A DNA stretch of 64,000 nucleotides from Hyphomicrobium_B sp001006785 (GCF_001006785.1 NZ_CDHO01000003.1:1488001-1552000), one strand, 5' to 3'; positions 16,963-26,380 are shown, counted from the first letter of the stretch. Notes: a model not told the origin generated them from the letters alone. Program-made: numbers and translations.

Positions 16963-17108
16963 GGTCGTGGCTTTCATTGGTTGGGTGGGTTTGCCTGATG
17001 AGCGGGGCTCTCCTCGCGCCCCACGGGCGGTCACAAGGAAGGGCCCCTTCCCTCCCGCCGTCCGCTTGATCCCCCGACCCCCTGCCCGCCCCTTCCCGGC
17101 CTGCCGCC

Positions 17109-17336
17109 CTAGTTGAGCAGGTTGGGCTTGGAGGGCACGGCGGTGGCCGGAGTCGCGAAGCAGGCAAGCACGTCTTCGAGGAACGCGATGGAGCGCTCCA
17201 CGTCGGAGAGGATCATGACGGCGACGTCGGCCTCGGCGCCCTCCATGCCTTTGACCGCAGCGGACATCGCTGCGGCCTTGAGGCGGAGTTGGCCATAGGT
17301 TTCTTCGACGGTGGTGATGAAGGTTTCGGTGCTCAT
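17109..17336 (-). CDS. Small hypothetical helical protein
   Basis: A 75-residue protein, mostly helical (TTVEETYGQLRLKAAAMSAAVKG is the longest helix region, in 17109-17336), acidic in the middle and without Trp. ATG at 17336 is preferred over an upstream GTG at 17363. No family is recognised. About 140 bases of GC-rich sequence without a gene separate it from the gene at 16564-16962. Confidence 0.45.
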   Translation of the reverse strand: MSTETFITTVEETYGQLRLKAAAMSAAVKGMEGAEADVAVMILSDVERSIAFLEDVLACFATPATAVPSKPNLLN

Positions 17337-17500
17337 GGCGTGAACGTCCACCGAAATCGTCACCCTGTCACGAGGACCGGAATTTTCTTTATGCCAATTT
17401 TATAAGAGGCGCGACAGGGCCGTCCCTGTTCCCTGACATTCGCCAAGCAGAAATAAATTGCTCTGCGCTTATTGACCCCGCGCGGCGAGGAGGCAACACT

Positions 17501-17761
17501 ATGCACATGTCTCATGACGCCGAACGCTTAGCCCCATGGCCCACCAGTGCCCGCGCTATGCTCCCGCGTGCTCCAGCGATCGACAAAGCGGCTGTTTCGT
17601 ATTGGGCGCAACAGGTGGCAAAAGCCCAACAGGCTTTGGTTCAGTTTGACACCGATGTCGTGGAAGGGCGGCGCCCTGAAAATTCCACAGTGCGGTTTGG
17701 CATGTCTCTGCTCCTCCGCTGCCGCCAACTGCGCTATGATTGCGAAATGAACCCGATTTGA
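17501..17761 (+). CDS. Small hypothetical protein (86 residues)
   Basis: A small protein with a strong ribosome binding site (GAGGAGGC) 7 bp before the ATG, downstream of an AT-rich stretch (17395-17470) that could hold a promoter. The predicted structure is helical (YWAQQVAKAQQALVQFD). No family is recognised. It lies 6 bp before the next small gene, so both are probably co-transcribed. Confidence 0.5.
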   Translation: MHMSHDAERLAPWPTSARAMLPRAPAIDKAAVSYWAQQVAKAQQALVQFDTDVVEGRRPENSTVRFGMSLLLRCRQLRYDCEMNPI

Positions 17762-17767
17762 TCCGGA

Positions 17768-18010
17768 ATGGCCGAGGAGGATGCGTTCCCCTTCAAAAGG
17801 CTGTCGGATAAACTCAAGTTCTGGCTGGAACGGGATGTGATCACATGCAAGGCCGCTCTCAAGGACCTTGACGTTGCCCTCCGCGAGGAGGCTTACAAAG
17901 ACTATCACGCCGAATTCAGAGCCCACAAAGCGTACTTCGAACGCCGCCTTCCCCGTCTGAAGCGCGCAATCCGCTACGTTCTTCGACGCAGGGAGCGCGA
18001 ACGGGGCTGA
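17768..18010 (+). CDS. Small basic helical protein (80 residues)
   Basis: A charged helical protein with a strongly basic C-terminal half (RLPRLKRAIRYVLRRRERERG). It follows the 86-residue gene by 6 bp. It could bind nucleic acid, but this rests on charge only. No family is recognised. Confidence 0.45.
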   Translation: MAEEDAFPFKRLSDKLKFWLERDVITCKAALKDLDVALREEAYKDYHAEFRAHKAYFERRLPRLKRAIRYVLRRRERERG

Positions 18011-18050
18011 GGCATTGTGAGCATGATGTCGGATCGAAGAGGCGGACCGT

Positions 18051-18542
18051 TCACCTGTCGCGGTCGCGGTCGCGGAGCAGCTTTTCGCGGCTCGACAGGC
18101 CGACCGGTTTCATTTTGACCTTCTCTCCGTTGTCGAGGTAGGTGACTTCGCCGCGCGCGCTGCTGAAGTTGAAAAGCCGCCCCAGGTAATGAAACGTCAG
18201 CGGATGCTTGGGGTTGTCCGCAGCGAGGAGATGGTCGCGTTGGCGGATGATCTTGTCGAGTTCGAGTGTGCCGCTTTCAATGGCCTTGAGCGCCGTCGTC
18301 AGTTTGGCCGTGTCGGCGGGACCTGGTGCGGCATCGAGCCCAAAAGCGGCTGGCTGATCAGCTAGGACTCCAAGCGCGCGTTCCAGTCCATACTCCTCCG
18401 CGTCGGAGATGAGGTACAGGGCGGTGTCCTTGTCGCCGCCGATGGCGAGGAGGTGTTTGACCAAGCCGTCGTGCAGCGCCTTGAGGTTCTTTGCCCTGGC
18501 GTCGATGTCGAGCGTAAGTCGCGTCACTTCGGGATTGGCCAT
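18051..18542 (-). CDS. Hypothetical island protein (163 residues)
   Basis: A soluble, helical protein (LTLDIDARAKNLKALHDGLV at the start), with a beta patch near the C terminus (GEVTYLDNGEKVKMKPVGLS) and a repeated Arg-Asp tail (RDRDRDR). The relaxase at 12476-13927 ends in a similar tail (KRDKDRDR), which may reflect a shared island feature. No family is recognised. It is transcribed away from the excisionase-like gene. Confidence 0.5.
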   Translation of the reverse strand: MANPEVTRLTLDIDARAKNLKALHDGLVKHLLAIGGDKDTALYLISDAEEYGLERALGVLADQPAAFGLDAAPGPADTAKLTTALKAIESGTLELDKIIRQRDHLLAADNPKHPLTFHYLGRLFNFSSARGEVTYLDNGEKVKMKPVGLSSREKLLRDRDRDR

Positions 18543-18600
18543 CAGCCTACTCCATGAATGAATTCGAAATCATTTATCAAAATGCGCGGGCGTTGTGGAG

Positions 18601-18885
18601 ATGAATCTTTCGGTGCTCAAACAATTGAAGCTGGAAGCGACGCTGCAGCAATTGGGCGAAATGCCCCTTTTTATGACCACCGAGGAATTGGCGGTGGTAT
18701 TGCGGACCAAGCGCAAGACGCTTGAGGATTGGCGGAGCAAGAAAAAGGGGCCGGCCTACCATCGGCCCGATGCCAAGGGTGGTGCCCGCGTTCTCTACAG
18801 CCGCCATGACGTATCGAAATGGCTGAAAGCCATACGGATATCTACGGAAGAAAGTGCCTGGGCGGATAGCATTATCGAGGATTGA
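18601..18885 (+). CDS. Excisionase-like helix-turn-helix protein
   Basis: A 94-residue protein with a MerR/excisionase-type winged helix-turn-helix: MTTEELAVVLRTKRKTLEDW (helix-turn-helix, about residues 24-43), then the wing GARVLYSRHDVSKWL. Small proteins of this type act as recombination directionality factors or plasmid regulators. It lies 370 bp from the integrase gene, a usual place for xis. A GTG at 18595 is an alternative start; neither start has a good ribosome binding site. Confidence 0.65.
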   Translation: MNLSVLKQLKLEATLQQLGEMPLFMTTEELAVVLRTKRKTLEDWRSKKKGPAYHRPDAKGGARVLYSRHDVSKWLKAIRISTEESAWADSIIED

Positions 18886-18954
18886 AAGTGCTGGCCCTGC
18901 ATATCACAAGGAATTGAATCCTGAGAGCTCCGGCGCTCTCCCGACAATTCCCGG

Positions 18955-19200
18955 ATGCTGAATTCGTCATTTGCCTCCGCGATATCTCTGCGGCGTTATT
19001 GGCGCATGAGAAAGGATTTCCGTAGTTCTTATCCGCTTGAAGCCTTGGAAAAGGCGCAACTCGCCCTTGCCCGCCATATCGTGAAATTTGGCCCGGAATA
19101 TTCCCGGCTTTATGAAGTGATCGAAGCCGCCGTTGCGGAGGCCAGGAAAACCGACGTGGGCGGACGGGCGCGCGCCTTCCTGGCGTCGAAAACCCTTTAG
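18955..19200 (+). CDS. Small hypothetical protein next to the integrase
   Basis: An 81-residue helical protein (LEALEKAQLALARHIVKFG) with a basic N terminus. A short hairpin (GAGAGC / GCTCTC) lies about 15-30 bp upstream. It is convergent with the integrase gene. No family is recognised, and coding status is moderate. Confidence 0.4.
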   Translation: MLNSSFASAISLRRYWRMRKDFRSSYPLEALEKAQLALARHIVKFGPEYSRLYEVIEAAVAEARKTDVGGRARAFLASKTL

Positions 19201-19251
19201 GCAAAGTGGGCGGTTAGGGCGATCTGGCCTTTGTAGCTGAAGCTCCAAGCG

Positions 19252-20595
19252 TCAAATCCCATCCGGAACCCTGAAGGCGATCTTGGCGAGCCAGTGGTGC
19301 ATGGTCTCGAGGTCCGCGCCCAGTCCGTATTCGATGCCCTCGATTTCATGGCCCATGATGTTTTCGCGGGTTTCGTAATCGCAGTTGACCTTCTGCAGCC
19401 TGTCTTTGAGGCTGTGGCGGAGGGAATAGAGGCTGTGCAGCTTTCCGGCCGGGCGCAGATTATGGTTGGTCAGGAACTTATTGATGTTGGCCGATACGGC
19501 ATTTTCCTTCTGCTTGTAGCGGGCAAATCCGTCAGGGTGACGGCGCATCGCGACAAGGGCCACCCCGACAAGCGGCAAGCATCTGCGTGATTTCAGCGAT
19601 TTGAGTTCTCGGTCCCGGTCCACGATGTTGATGTAGGGAATGGGCGCGTCGAGGTGGATGTCCTGCCGGTCGAGGTTGACCACTTCTGACAGCCGGGCTC
19701 CCGTCTCTGTGATGACGTAGATGAGGTCGCGGCAGTCTTGGTTGAGCTCGCGCAGGGTGGCCGGGTTGAGGAGCGTGTTCTGGATGTACTCGGCTGCATA
19801 GGGGATGCGCTTCTTGTCGCTTGATCCGCGGTCGATGAGGTTCGCCTTGTCGAATACACGGGGGAGGCGGAGATCTTCGATGTCGTTGACGAGGTTATAC
19901 ATTGCCGAGATCTGCATGATGTTCTTGTTGGCGGTGTGAACCGTTATCCCTTCCGAGGTGACGCGGTTTTGCCAATAGTTTCTGAGCTGAAGGATGTCGG
20001 CGCGTTGCAGGTCTGCAATCGGCTTGTCGCCGCCAAGGACCTTGATGAAGGTGGTGATGGTCGTGTCCCTGTCCTGGCGCCATTTCTTACGTTGCGCTGG
20101 TGACTTCCTGTGGTGCGCTGAGGAGAGGTGATGTTCGGCGCGATCAACGAGGTTCGACAGCAGGACCTGTTGCGGGCCCGCAGTGAATCCAGCGACGACC
20201 TTAGCGACAAGTTCATCGGCGGCCGTTTGTGGGTTCTCGTTGAGGTGGGCGAGACGGGCCATGAGGTCGTCAACGGGCAGCTCGATGACTTCATCTTCGC
20301 GAAGGGCGGGGATGCCGAGGCGGAGGGCGGTCATCTTGGCAAGCTGTTCGTTGACGTGTTGAGGACCGGGCTTCCCACTGAGCTTGTCTCGCCACGAGCG
20401 GTGGAGGTTTTCATCCATTGTGCGGATGGCGATGCGGGCGCGAGTGCCGCGCGGATCATCTACGACGGCAATGCCCGTTGAGTGCCGGATGAGCCTCCGA
20501 CTGTCGACGTTGGCAAACTGTTTGGGCGTGTAGCGTATCAGGTACCAGTAGCCGTAGAGATTTATGGGCTCGAGCGGCTTTTGCGGGCGGGCCAT
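19252..20595 (-). CDS. Tyrosine recombinase / site-specific integrase
   Basis: A 447-residue phage-type integrase. The N-terminal arm and core-binding regions are followed by a catalytic domain with Arg in TETGARLSEVV (about residue 302), the SLRHS block (about 390), a His in MGHEIEG and the nucleophile Tyr in EYGLG (about 421). It inserts and removes DNA at a tRNA. The gene reads away from tRNA-Thr and starts 120 bp from the tRNA 3' end, the standard layout for an island integrated in that tRNA. The chromosomal murA region lies on the other side. Confidence 0.9.
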   Translation of the reverse strand: MARPQKPLEPINLYGYWYLIRYTPKQFANVDSRRLIRHSTGIAVVDDPRGTRARIAIRTMDENLHRSWRDKLSGKPGPQHVNEQLAKMTALRLGIPALREDEVIELPVDDLMARLAHLNENPQTAADELVAKVVAGFTAGPQQVLLSNLVDRAEHHLSSAHHRKSPAQRKKWRQDRDTTITTFIKVLGGDKPIADLQRADILQLRNYWQNRVTSEGITVHTANKNIMQISAMYNLVNDIEDLRLPRVFDKANLIDRGSSDKKRIPYAAEYIQNTLLNPATLRELNQDCRDLIYVITETGARLSEVVNLDRQDIHLDAPIPYINIVDRDRELKSLKSRRCLPLVGVALVAMRRHPDGFARYKQKENAVSANINKFLTNHNLRPAGKLHSLYSLRHSLKDRLQKVNCDYETRENIMGHEIEGIEYGLGADLETMHHWLAKIAFRVPDGI

Positions 20596-20714
20596 GTCAC
20601 GTCCTTGAGGGTTTTACTACTAATTCCACGCCTAAATTTGCCGAGGTGCGAAGCCTCGGACGTGTTGAAAACGTGGATTTTTCAAGGATAACAGTACGGT
20701 CTGCTACGGAGTGA

Positions 20715-20735
<21 letters not shown>
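20596..20735. other. Predicted right attachment junction of the island
   Basis: Between the integrase start and the tRNA-Thr 3' end the sequence has no gene. The tRNA 3' end (acceptor arm plus encoded CCA) is intact and faces the integrase. Integrases of this kind usually recombine in the 3' part of the tRNA, so the core att repeat should include about 20715-20735. The second copy is expected at the left end of the island, outside the window. I did not find a second copy inside it. Confidence 0.45.
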
Positions 20736-20789
<54 letters not shown>

Positions 20790-21029
20790 CTGTTTGGCTT
20801 TTGGGTGCCGCAACCGGCGCCCAAGAAAAAAGCAGCGCGCCGTTGAACCGACGCGCGTGGTGCCCGCTGGGCAGGCGGGGCGGACACTGCCACAAGGCTT
20901 GACGGGGGGCAAGACCGAAAGCCAAGCTGCCCGAGACGATGTCGCAGCAGATGTGGCGCTGCATCAGCGATCCCCAGAAACCGCTGAGAAGGCCGCCAAG
21001 AAGCCGCAGAGGACAAGCCAAGAACGCGC

Positions 21030-21185
21030 ATGACCGAACGGAATTCAAAGGAAAAAGCCCCGCAGCCGTCACGCAAAGACGCCCGGGCGGAGCGTCTTGC
21101 CGAGGTGCTCCGGACAAACCTGAAACGCCGCAAGGAAGCCGCGCGCGGCCGGTCAGACGACAAGACCGGCGTCGCTGACGAGTGA
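21030..21185 (+). CDS. Small conserved-type basic protein upstream of murA
   Basis: A 51-residue highly charged protein (MTERNSKEKAPQPSRKDARA at the start, ending TGVADE). Short Lys/Arg-rich proteins of this pattern (KDARAERLAEVLRTNLKRRK) are often seen just before murA in Rhizobiales, to my knowledge. It is followed by 150 bp before murA. Function unknown. Confidence 0.55.
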   Translation: MTERNSKEKAPQPSRKDARAERLAEVLRTNLKRRKEAARGRSDDKTGVADE

Positions 21186-21335
21186 TTCTCGAGGCCGACC
21201 TGTGCGTCTCGCGCAACCGTCGGCAAAACTCCTTGCGGGATCAGCCGCGAAGCCAGTATCAGCGACTGGGGCATCGACGCGAATCTCAGTCGCCGCGCAT
21301 GGCGACGCGTCACACATGGAGCCAGAAGGCATTTA

Positions 21336-22628
21336 ATGGATCGGATCAGGATTACCGGCGGTCAGGCTCTTCGCGGCACGATCCCGATTTCCGGCGCCAA
21401 GAATGCGGCCCTGCCGCTGCTTATCGCCAGCATGCTGACCGAAGATCGGCTGACGCTTAAAAATGTCCCGAACCTCGCCGACGTCAATCTGCTGGTGCGC
21501 ATCCTTCGCAACCATGGCGTTGACCTCGCCGTCGATGGCAAGCGCCCGGGGACGGCGATGCATCTCGGCGAGACGTTCCATCTGACGGCGCGCGATATCG
21601 TCGATACGACCGCCCCTTATGAAATGGTGTCGCGGATGCGCGCCAGCTTCTGGGTGCTGGGTCCGCTGATCGCACGCATGCGGGTCGCGAAGGTGTCGCT
21701 ACCGGGCGGCTGCGCGATCGGAACCCGCCCCGTCGATTTGCATCTGGCGGGGCTGAAGGCGCTGGGCGCCGAGATCGACATCGACGCCGGCTACGTCATC
21801 GCGCGGGCTCCGAAGGGACTGCACGGCGCGCATATCGTGTTTCCGAAAGTTTCGGTCGGCGCGACACTCAACGTCCTGCTCGCCGCCGCTTTGGCGAAAG
21901 GCGAAACGCTCATCGAGAACGCTGCGCGCGAGCCTGAAATCGGCGACGTCGCGAGCTGCCTTGTAAAGATGGGCGTCAAGATTGAAGGCATCGGCACGTC
22001 GACGCTCAGGATCCAAGGGCGAGATCGTCTTGAAGGCGCCGTCCACACCGTCCTTCCCGATCGCATCGAAACCGGCACCTTCGCAATGGCTGTTGCTGCA
22101 ACCGGCGGCGACGTGGTGCTCGAAGGGGCCCGCGCCGAAGATCTGCAGGCAGCCCTCGACGTTCTTGTCGAGACCGGAGCGACCGTCGAGTCGACCACTA
22201 CCGGCATCCGCGTCAAGCGCAACGGCGGCGACATCAAGCCAGTCTCCGTCGAGACGCAGCCGTTTCCGGGCTTCCCGACCGATCTTCAGGCTCAGTTGAT
22301 GGCGCTGCTGGCGTTGGCCTCCGGAACGAGCGTCATTCGCGAGAACATCTTCGAAAACCGCTTCATGCACGTGCAGGAGCTGGCGCGTCTGGGAGCCGAC
22401 ATCCAGCTCCACGGCGATACGGCGACGATCAACGGCGTCACGACGCTGAAGGGCGCGCCGGTCATGGCGACCGATCTCCGGGCGTCGGCGTCGCTGGTTA
22501 TTGCCGGGCTCGCGGGCGAAGGCGAGACGATGATCAATCGCGTTTACCACCTGGATCGCGGCTTCGAGCAACTGGAACAGAAATTGAGCCGCTGCGGCGC
22601 CAACATCGAGCGCCTGGCGAGTGGCTGA
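21336..22628 (+). CDS. murA: UDP-N-acetylglucosamine 1-carboxyvinyltransferase
   Basis: A 430-residue cytosolic enzyme for the first committed step of peptidoglycan synthesis, transfer of enolpyruvate from PEP to UDP-GlcNAc. It has the two-fold inside-out alpha/beta repeats and the N-terminal signature GAKNAALPL with the substrate Lys-Asn. The active-site loop Cys is about residue 126 (GGCAIGTRPVDLHL), so the enzyme should be of the fosfomycin-sensitive type. GFPTDLQAQ and the C-terminal Arg loop (YHLDRGFEQL) are intact. Length is normal. First main gene of the core segment right of the island. Confidence 0.97.
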   Translation: MDRIRITGGQALRGTIPISGAKNAALPLLIASMLTEDRLTLKNVPNLADVNLLVRILRNHGVDLAVDGKRPGTAMHLGETFHLTARDIVDTTAPYEMVSRMRASFWVLGPLIARMRVAKVSLPGGCAIGTRPVDLHLAGLKALGAEIDIDAGYVIARAPKGLHGAHIVFPKVSVGATLNVLLAAALAKGETLIENAAREPEIGDVASCLVKMGVKIEGIGTSTLRIQGRDRLEGAVHTVLPDRIETGTFAMAVAATGGDVVLEGARAEDLQAALDVLVETGATVESTTTGIRVKRNGGDIKPVSVETQPFPGFPTDLQAQLMALLALASGTSVIRENIFENRFMHVQELARLGADIQLHGDTATINGVTTLKGAPVMATDLRASASLVIAGLAGEGETMINRVYHLDRGFEQLEQKLSRCGANIERLASG

Positions 22629-22742
22629 CTGAGAGACGCATCCCCGCAATCCGGGACGATGTTGCACGAGCCGCGCCCGCCCGATAACACTCGGCCGGAT
22701 AGCATGGTTTTTCAGGCGCTCGCCGGGAGATTGTCAGCCTCG

Positions 22743-23210
22743 ATGTCCGACCTCAAGCTCATTGCTCTCGACGCGGAAGATCTGAACGTCGTCTCGGCAC
22801 ACCTGCAGGATGCCGTGCTGCGCATTGGCGAAATGACGTATTTACCGGCCGAGAAGCGTTTCGTGGCCATCGCCAATCGCTTCGATTGGGGCGAGCTGGC
22901 CAAGGCGCCATCGAAGGGCAAAGCGTCCGAGAGCTTCGAGCGCCGCCGCTCCGGCATTCGCTTCGAACGGGTCTTGAGCGCCAAGCTGCAGGGAATTGAC
23001 CTTAAGGATAGGCGCGCGGCGTTAGCTTTGCTGGCAATAACATTCGAGCCAACCGGTGGCACGGAGACCCCGGAAGGCGATGTCACGTTGACTTTTTCCG
23101 GCGCGGCGGCCATTCGGCTGCACGTCGAATGCGTCGAGGTCGAGTTGAAGGATCTCGGGGCGGCTTGGGCCACGAAACACTCGCCGGAGCACCCAGACGA
23201 CGCAGGCTGA
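22743..23210 (+). CDS. DUF2948 family protein
   Basis: A 155-residue protein beginning SDLKLIALDAEDL, the usual N terminus of alphaproteobacterial DUF2948 proteins, which usually sit between murA and hisD. The function is unknown. The fold appears beta-rich, ending with an Ala/Asp tail. An open frame reaches back to 22659, but the ATG at 22743 matches the family start. The position between murA and hisD is as in many Rhizobiales. Confidence 0.8.
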   Translation: MSDLKLIALDAEDLNVVSAHLQDAVLRIGEMTYLPAEKRFVAIANRFDWGELAKAPSKGKASESFERRRSGIRFERVLSAKLQGIDLKDRRAALALLAITFEPTGGTETPEGDVTLTFSGAAAIRLHVECVEVELKDLGAAWATKHSPEHPDDAG

Positions 23211-23245
23211 CGGGTTAGGCCGTAATGCTCTGAGGGATAGTGCTC

Positions 23246-24544
23246 ATGCCGATGCGGCTGAAGAGCGCCGATAAGAATTTCGAGCGGCAGTTCACGGAAC
23301 TGCTCTCGCAAAAGCGCGAAGTCTCCGTCGACGTCGATAACGCCGTGAGAGACATCATCGCCGAAGTTCGCTCGCGCGGCGATGATGGACTGGCGGACCT
23401 CACCCTGAAGTTCGATCGGCTCGATCTCAAAAAGACGGGCGTCGCCGTGACGGCCGCCGAGGTCGACGCAGCCGTTCGCGAGTGCTCGAAGGAAACCCTC
23501 GACGCCCTGCACTTCGCACACGACCGCATCTCCGATCATCACGAGCGACAGATTCCCTCCGATGATCGCTATCGTGACAATGTCGGCGTCGAGCTCGGCC
23601 ACCGTTGGACGGCTGTGGAATCGGCCGGCCTCTATGTGCCGGGCGGTCTCGCGTCCTATCCCAGCTCGGTGCTGATGAACGCCGTGCCGGCGAAGGTTGC
23701 AGGCGTGCCCCGCGTTGTGATGGTCGTTCCCTCGCCCGCAGGCGAACTCAATCCGCTCGTGTTGGCAGCGGCAAAAATTTCCGGCGTGTCCGAGATCTAT
23801 CGTATCGGCGGCGCACAGGCCGTCGCCGCGCTCGCCTACGGCACCGAGACGATCCGTCCGGTCGTCAAGATCGTCGGACCCGGCAACGCCTACGTCGCGG
23901 CCGCCAAGCGCCAGGTGTTCGGCATCGTCGGCATCGACTCGATCGCAGGCCCGTCCGAAGTTCTCGTCATCGCCGACCGCAACAACGATCCCGAATGGAT
24001 TGCCGCCGATTTGCTCGCGCAGGCGGAGCACGACACGGCCGCGCAGTCGATCCTCATGACGGACGACGAAGATTTCGCGACCGCCGTCGAGCAGGCCGTC
24101 GCGCGCCAGCTGCAAACGCTTTCGCGCGGAAATATCGCGGGCGAGAGCTGGAACGCTTTCGGTGCGACCATCGTTTTGAATTCACTCGATGAAGCTCCGG
24201 CGCTGGCAGATCGTGTCGCCGCCGAGCACTTGGAAATCGCAACGGAGAATGCGGAAGATCTTTCGCAAAGCATTCGGAACGCCGGCGCGATTTTCATCGG
24301 ACGCGTCACGCCCGAAGTCATCGGCGATTACGTTTCCGGCTCAAATCACGTCCTTCCGACCGCCCGGAGCGCGCGGTTCTCGTCGGGCCTTGGCGTGCTC
24401 GATTTCATGAAGCGCACGTCGATACTGAAGTTGGATGACGCGGCATTGTCCGCGCTGGCTCCTGCAGCCATGACGCTGGCTCGCGCCGAAGGACTGGAAG
24501 GCCATCGCAGATCTGTTGAAATTCGGCTCGCCAAATCGACTTGA
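23246..24544 (+). CDS. hisD: Histidinol dehydrogenase
   Basis: A 432-residue zinc enzyme for the last two steps of histidine synthesis, oxidising histidinol to histidine with NAD. Signature segments include VESAGLYVPGGLASYPSSVL, RIGGAQAVAALAYGT, GPGNAYVAAAK and GPSEVLVIAD. The zinc and catalytic Glu/His residues lie in the AEHDTAAQS and GSNHVLPT segments. ATG at 23246 follows GAGGGATAG; an upstream GTG at 23240 is also in frame. The UPF0262 gene follows 6 bp later. Confidence 0.97.
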   Translation: MPMRLKSADKNFERQFTELLSQKREVSVDVDNAVRDIIAEVRSRGDDGLADLTLKFDRLDLKKTGVAVTAAEVDAAVRECSKETLDALHFAHDRISDHHERQIPSDDRYRDNVGVELGHRWTAVESAGLYVPGGLASYPSSVLMNAVPAKVAGVPRVVMVVPSPAGELNPLVLAAAKISGVSEIYRIGGAQAVAALAYGTETIRPVVKIVGPGNAYVAAAKRQVFGIVGIDSIAGPSEVLVIADRNNDPEWIAADLLAQAEHDTAAQSILMTDDEDFATAVEQAVARQLQTLSRGNIAGESWNAFGATIVLNSLDEAPALADRVAAEHLEIATENAEDLSQSIRNAGAIFIGRVTPEVIGDYVSGSNHVLPTARSARFSSGLGVLDFMKRTSILKLDDAALSALAPAAMTLARAEGLEGHRRSVEIRLAKST

Positions 24545-24550
24545 GGCAGA

Positions 24551-25045
24551 ATGGATCAAACCGTGAGCAGCGCTGGGGGTCGTGATCGTTTAGCGGAAAT
24601 TACGCTCGACACGAAGTCGCTCGGCCGTGCGAACGCAAATGCCGAGCATGAGCGCGAAGTCGCTATTTTCGATATCCTGGACGGCAATACGTTCCGCGTC
24701 GAAGACGTGGACGACGGCCCGTACAAGCTGCATCTGTCGATCGTCGACGACCGCCTGCAAATGAACGTCGCCGCGGCGAGCAGCGAGCAGAATTTCGAGC
24801 ACGCGATCGCGTTGACGCCGCTGAAGCGCATCATGAAGGATTACTTCATGGTCTGCGAATCCTACTACGAAGCCGTCAAAACTGCGCCGCCCGCGCGCAT
24901 CCAGGCCATTGACGTCAGCCGCCGCGGTCTGCACGACGAAGGCAGCGTCCTGCTGCGCGATAAACTTCTGCCCAAAATCATCGTCGACGACGACACCGCC
25001 CGCAGGCTGTTTACGCTCGTCTGCTCGCTACACTGGAAGGGTTAG
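24551..25045 (+). CDS. UPF0262 family protein
   Basis: A 164-residue protein with the UPF0262 pattern (ITLDTKSLGRANANAEHERE near residue 17, VFDILDGN-like in IFDILDGNTF, RRGLHDEGS near 124). This family is restricted largely to Alphaproteobacteria and usually follows hisD. No function is established. Its stop overlaps the convergent cyclase stop by 18 bp. Confidence 0.85.
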   Translation: MDQTVSSAGGRDRLAEITLDTKSLGRANANAEHEREVAIFDILDGNTFRVEDVDDGPYKLHLSIVDDRLQMNVAAASSEQNFEHAIALTPLKRIMKDYFMVCESYYEAVKTAPPARIQAIDVSRRGLHDEGSVLLRDKLLPKIIVDDDTARRLFTLVCSLHWKG

Positions 25046-26344
25046 GCTCGGCTCGCGCCGGCCGTCGAGAAACCACGCTTCCTGTTTCCCCACGCCTTTG
25101 ATGTCGATCAGCCCACGCGGCCGAAGAATAAAGCTCTCTTTGAGAGCGGCGTAGCACGTAGGACAAATCGTGATGCGCCCGACCTCGCTCGATTGCTCGA
25201 GACGGCTCGCCATGTTCACCGGATCGCCCCAAACGTCGTAGCTGAACTTGTTCTTGCCGATGATGCCAGCCGTCATCGGACCCGCGGCGATGCCGATCCG
25301 GACGTTGAGATCGATGTTTTCATCCGCCGCGATCGTGCGCACGGTTGCGACGAGATCCAGCGCCATCGCGGCCAACGCCTGCGCATGATCTGGGCGCGGG
25401 ACCGGCACGCCCGAGGCAACCATGTACGCGTCGCCGATCGTCTTGATCTTTTCGACGCCGTGCTGCTGCGCCAGTTCGTCGAAGGCGGTGACGAGGCGGT
25501 TCAAGAGCGCAACGGTTTTTTCCGGGCCGAGCCCCCGCGCCAATCGCACAAACCCGCTGATATCCGCGAACAGAACGGAAGCTTCGGAAAATCCGTCTGC
25601 GATCGTCTGCCCCGGAGCCATCTTGAGGCGTTCTACAATGGCGTCGGGAAGGATGTTTCGCAGAACCGTTTCGGTTTCCGCCTTAGCCGTCTCGACGAGG
25701 CCGAACGCATAATAGACGCACGCAGCGATCAGCCCGAACGTCGTGATCGCACCCTGCACGTAAAGGGAATCGATGACCTTCTGATCGGCGTGCAGCCGCG
25801 CGGCTTCCATCGGAAACTGGAACCAGGCGATGAGATGCAGCACCAGGGCCGTCACCACGATCACGAAGACGAGCCAGAACCGCCGTGCTTCGAAAATCAC
25901 GAAAGGCGCCGCTGCCGCCACGACGTATTGCAGCGGCGCGCCGCCCAACCGTCCAAAGTAGGACGTAAACCCGATGAGCGCGGAGAATTCTGCGATGACC
26001 AGCAGCAGTCCGCCCGCCATCTCGTTGAACCTGTGCATCAGCGGCACGAACGACAGAATGACGGCGAGGGCGAGATTGATGAAGACGACGGGCATCATCG
26101 TTTCGTCGCCCGACATCCAAAGCTGGATCGCGTAGATGAAGGTCGTGACGACGACGAGAAACGAAAACACATTGACGATCTTCAGCCGCCGCTGAGTGTC
26201 GGGAGGATAGTCCTTGATCCCGATGCACGCGATCGCGCCGAACATCGCTTTGACCGGGCGTACGATTTGCTTGAGCAAGACAACGCAGCCTTGCAGCCAG
26301 CTGCGTTGCCCGCCTCGTTGATTATCTCGATCGGCGATCGTCAT
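25028..26344 (-). CDS. Membrane-bound class III adenylate/guanylate cyclase
   Basis: A 438-residue protein. The N-terminal half has about six membrane helices (residues about 45-230), and the C-terminal half is a class III nucleotide cyclase domain. The metal-binding Asp residues are in VLFADISGF and KTIGDAYMVASG; VRIGIAAGPMTAGIIG and YDVWGDPVNMASRLEQ carry the purine and transition-state positions. It makes cAMP (possibly cGMP) from the nucleotide triphosphate. The Crp/Fnr gene lies 36 bp upstream on the same strand, which suggests a cAMP producer-receiver pair. The sensed signal is unknown. Confidence 0.92.
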   Translation of the reverse strand: MTIADRDNQRGGQRSWLQGCVVLLKQIVRPVKAMFGAIACIGIKDYPPDTQRRLKIVNVFSFLVVVTTFIYAIQLWMSGDETMMPVVFINLALAVILSFVPLMHRFNEMAGGLLLVIAEFSALIGFTSYFGRLGGAPLQYVVAAAAPFVIFEARRFWLVFVIVVTALVLHLIAWFQFPMEAARLHADQKVIDSLYVQGAITTFGLIAACVYYAFGLVETAKAETETVLRNILPDAIVERLKMAPGQTIADGFSEASVLFADISGFVRLARGLGPEKTVALLNRLVTAFDELAQQHGVEKIKTIGDAYMVASGVPVPRPDHAQALAAMALDLVATVRTIAADENIDLNVRIGIAAGPMTAGIIGKNKFSYDVWGDPVNMASRLEQSSEVGRITICPTCYAALKESFILRPRGLIDIKGVGKQEAWFLDGRREPSLTLPV

Positions 26345-26380
26345 GCGATGGGATCCGGAAGCTGCGGAGATCGTCTGCCG

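Noticed and set aside
22712..24115. Minus-strand 467-residue open frame
   Set aside because: Antisense to DUF2948 and hisD, which are both clear; composition is typical of an antisense shadow.
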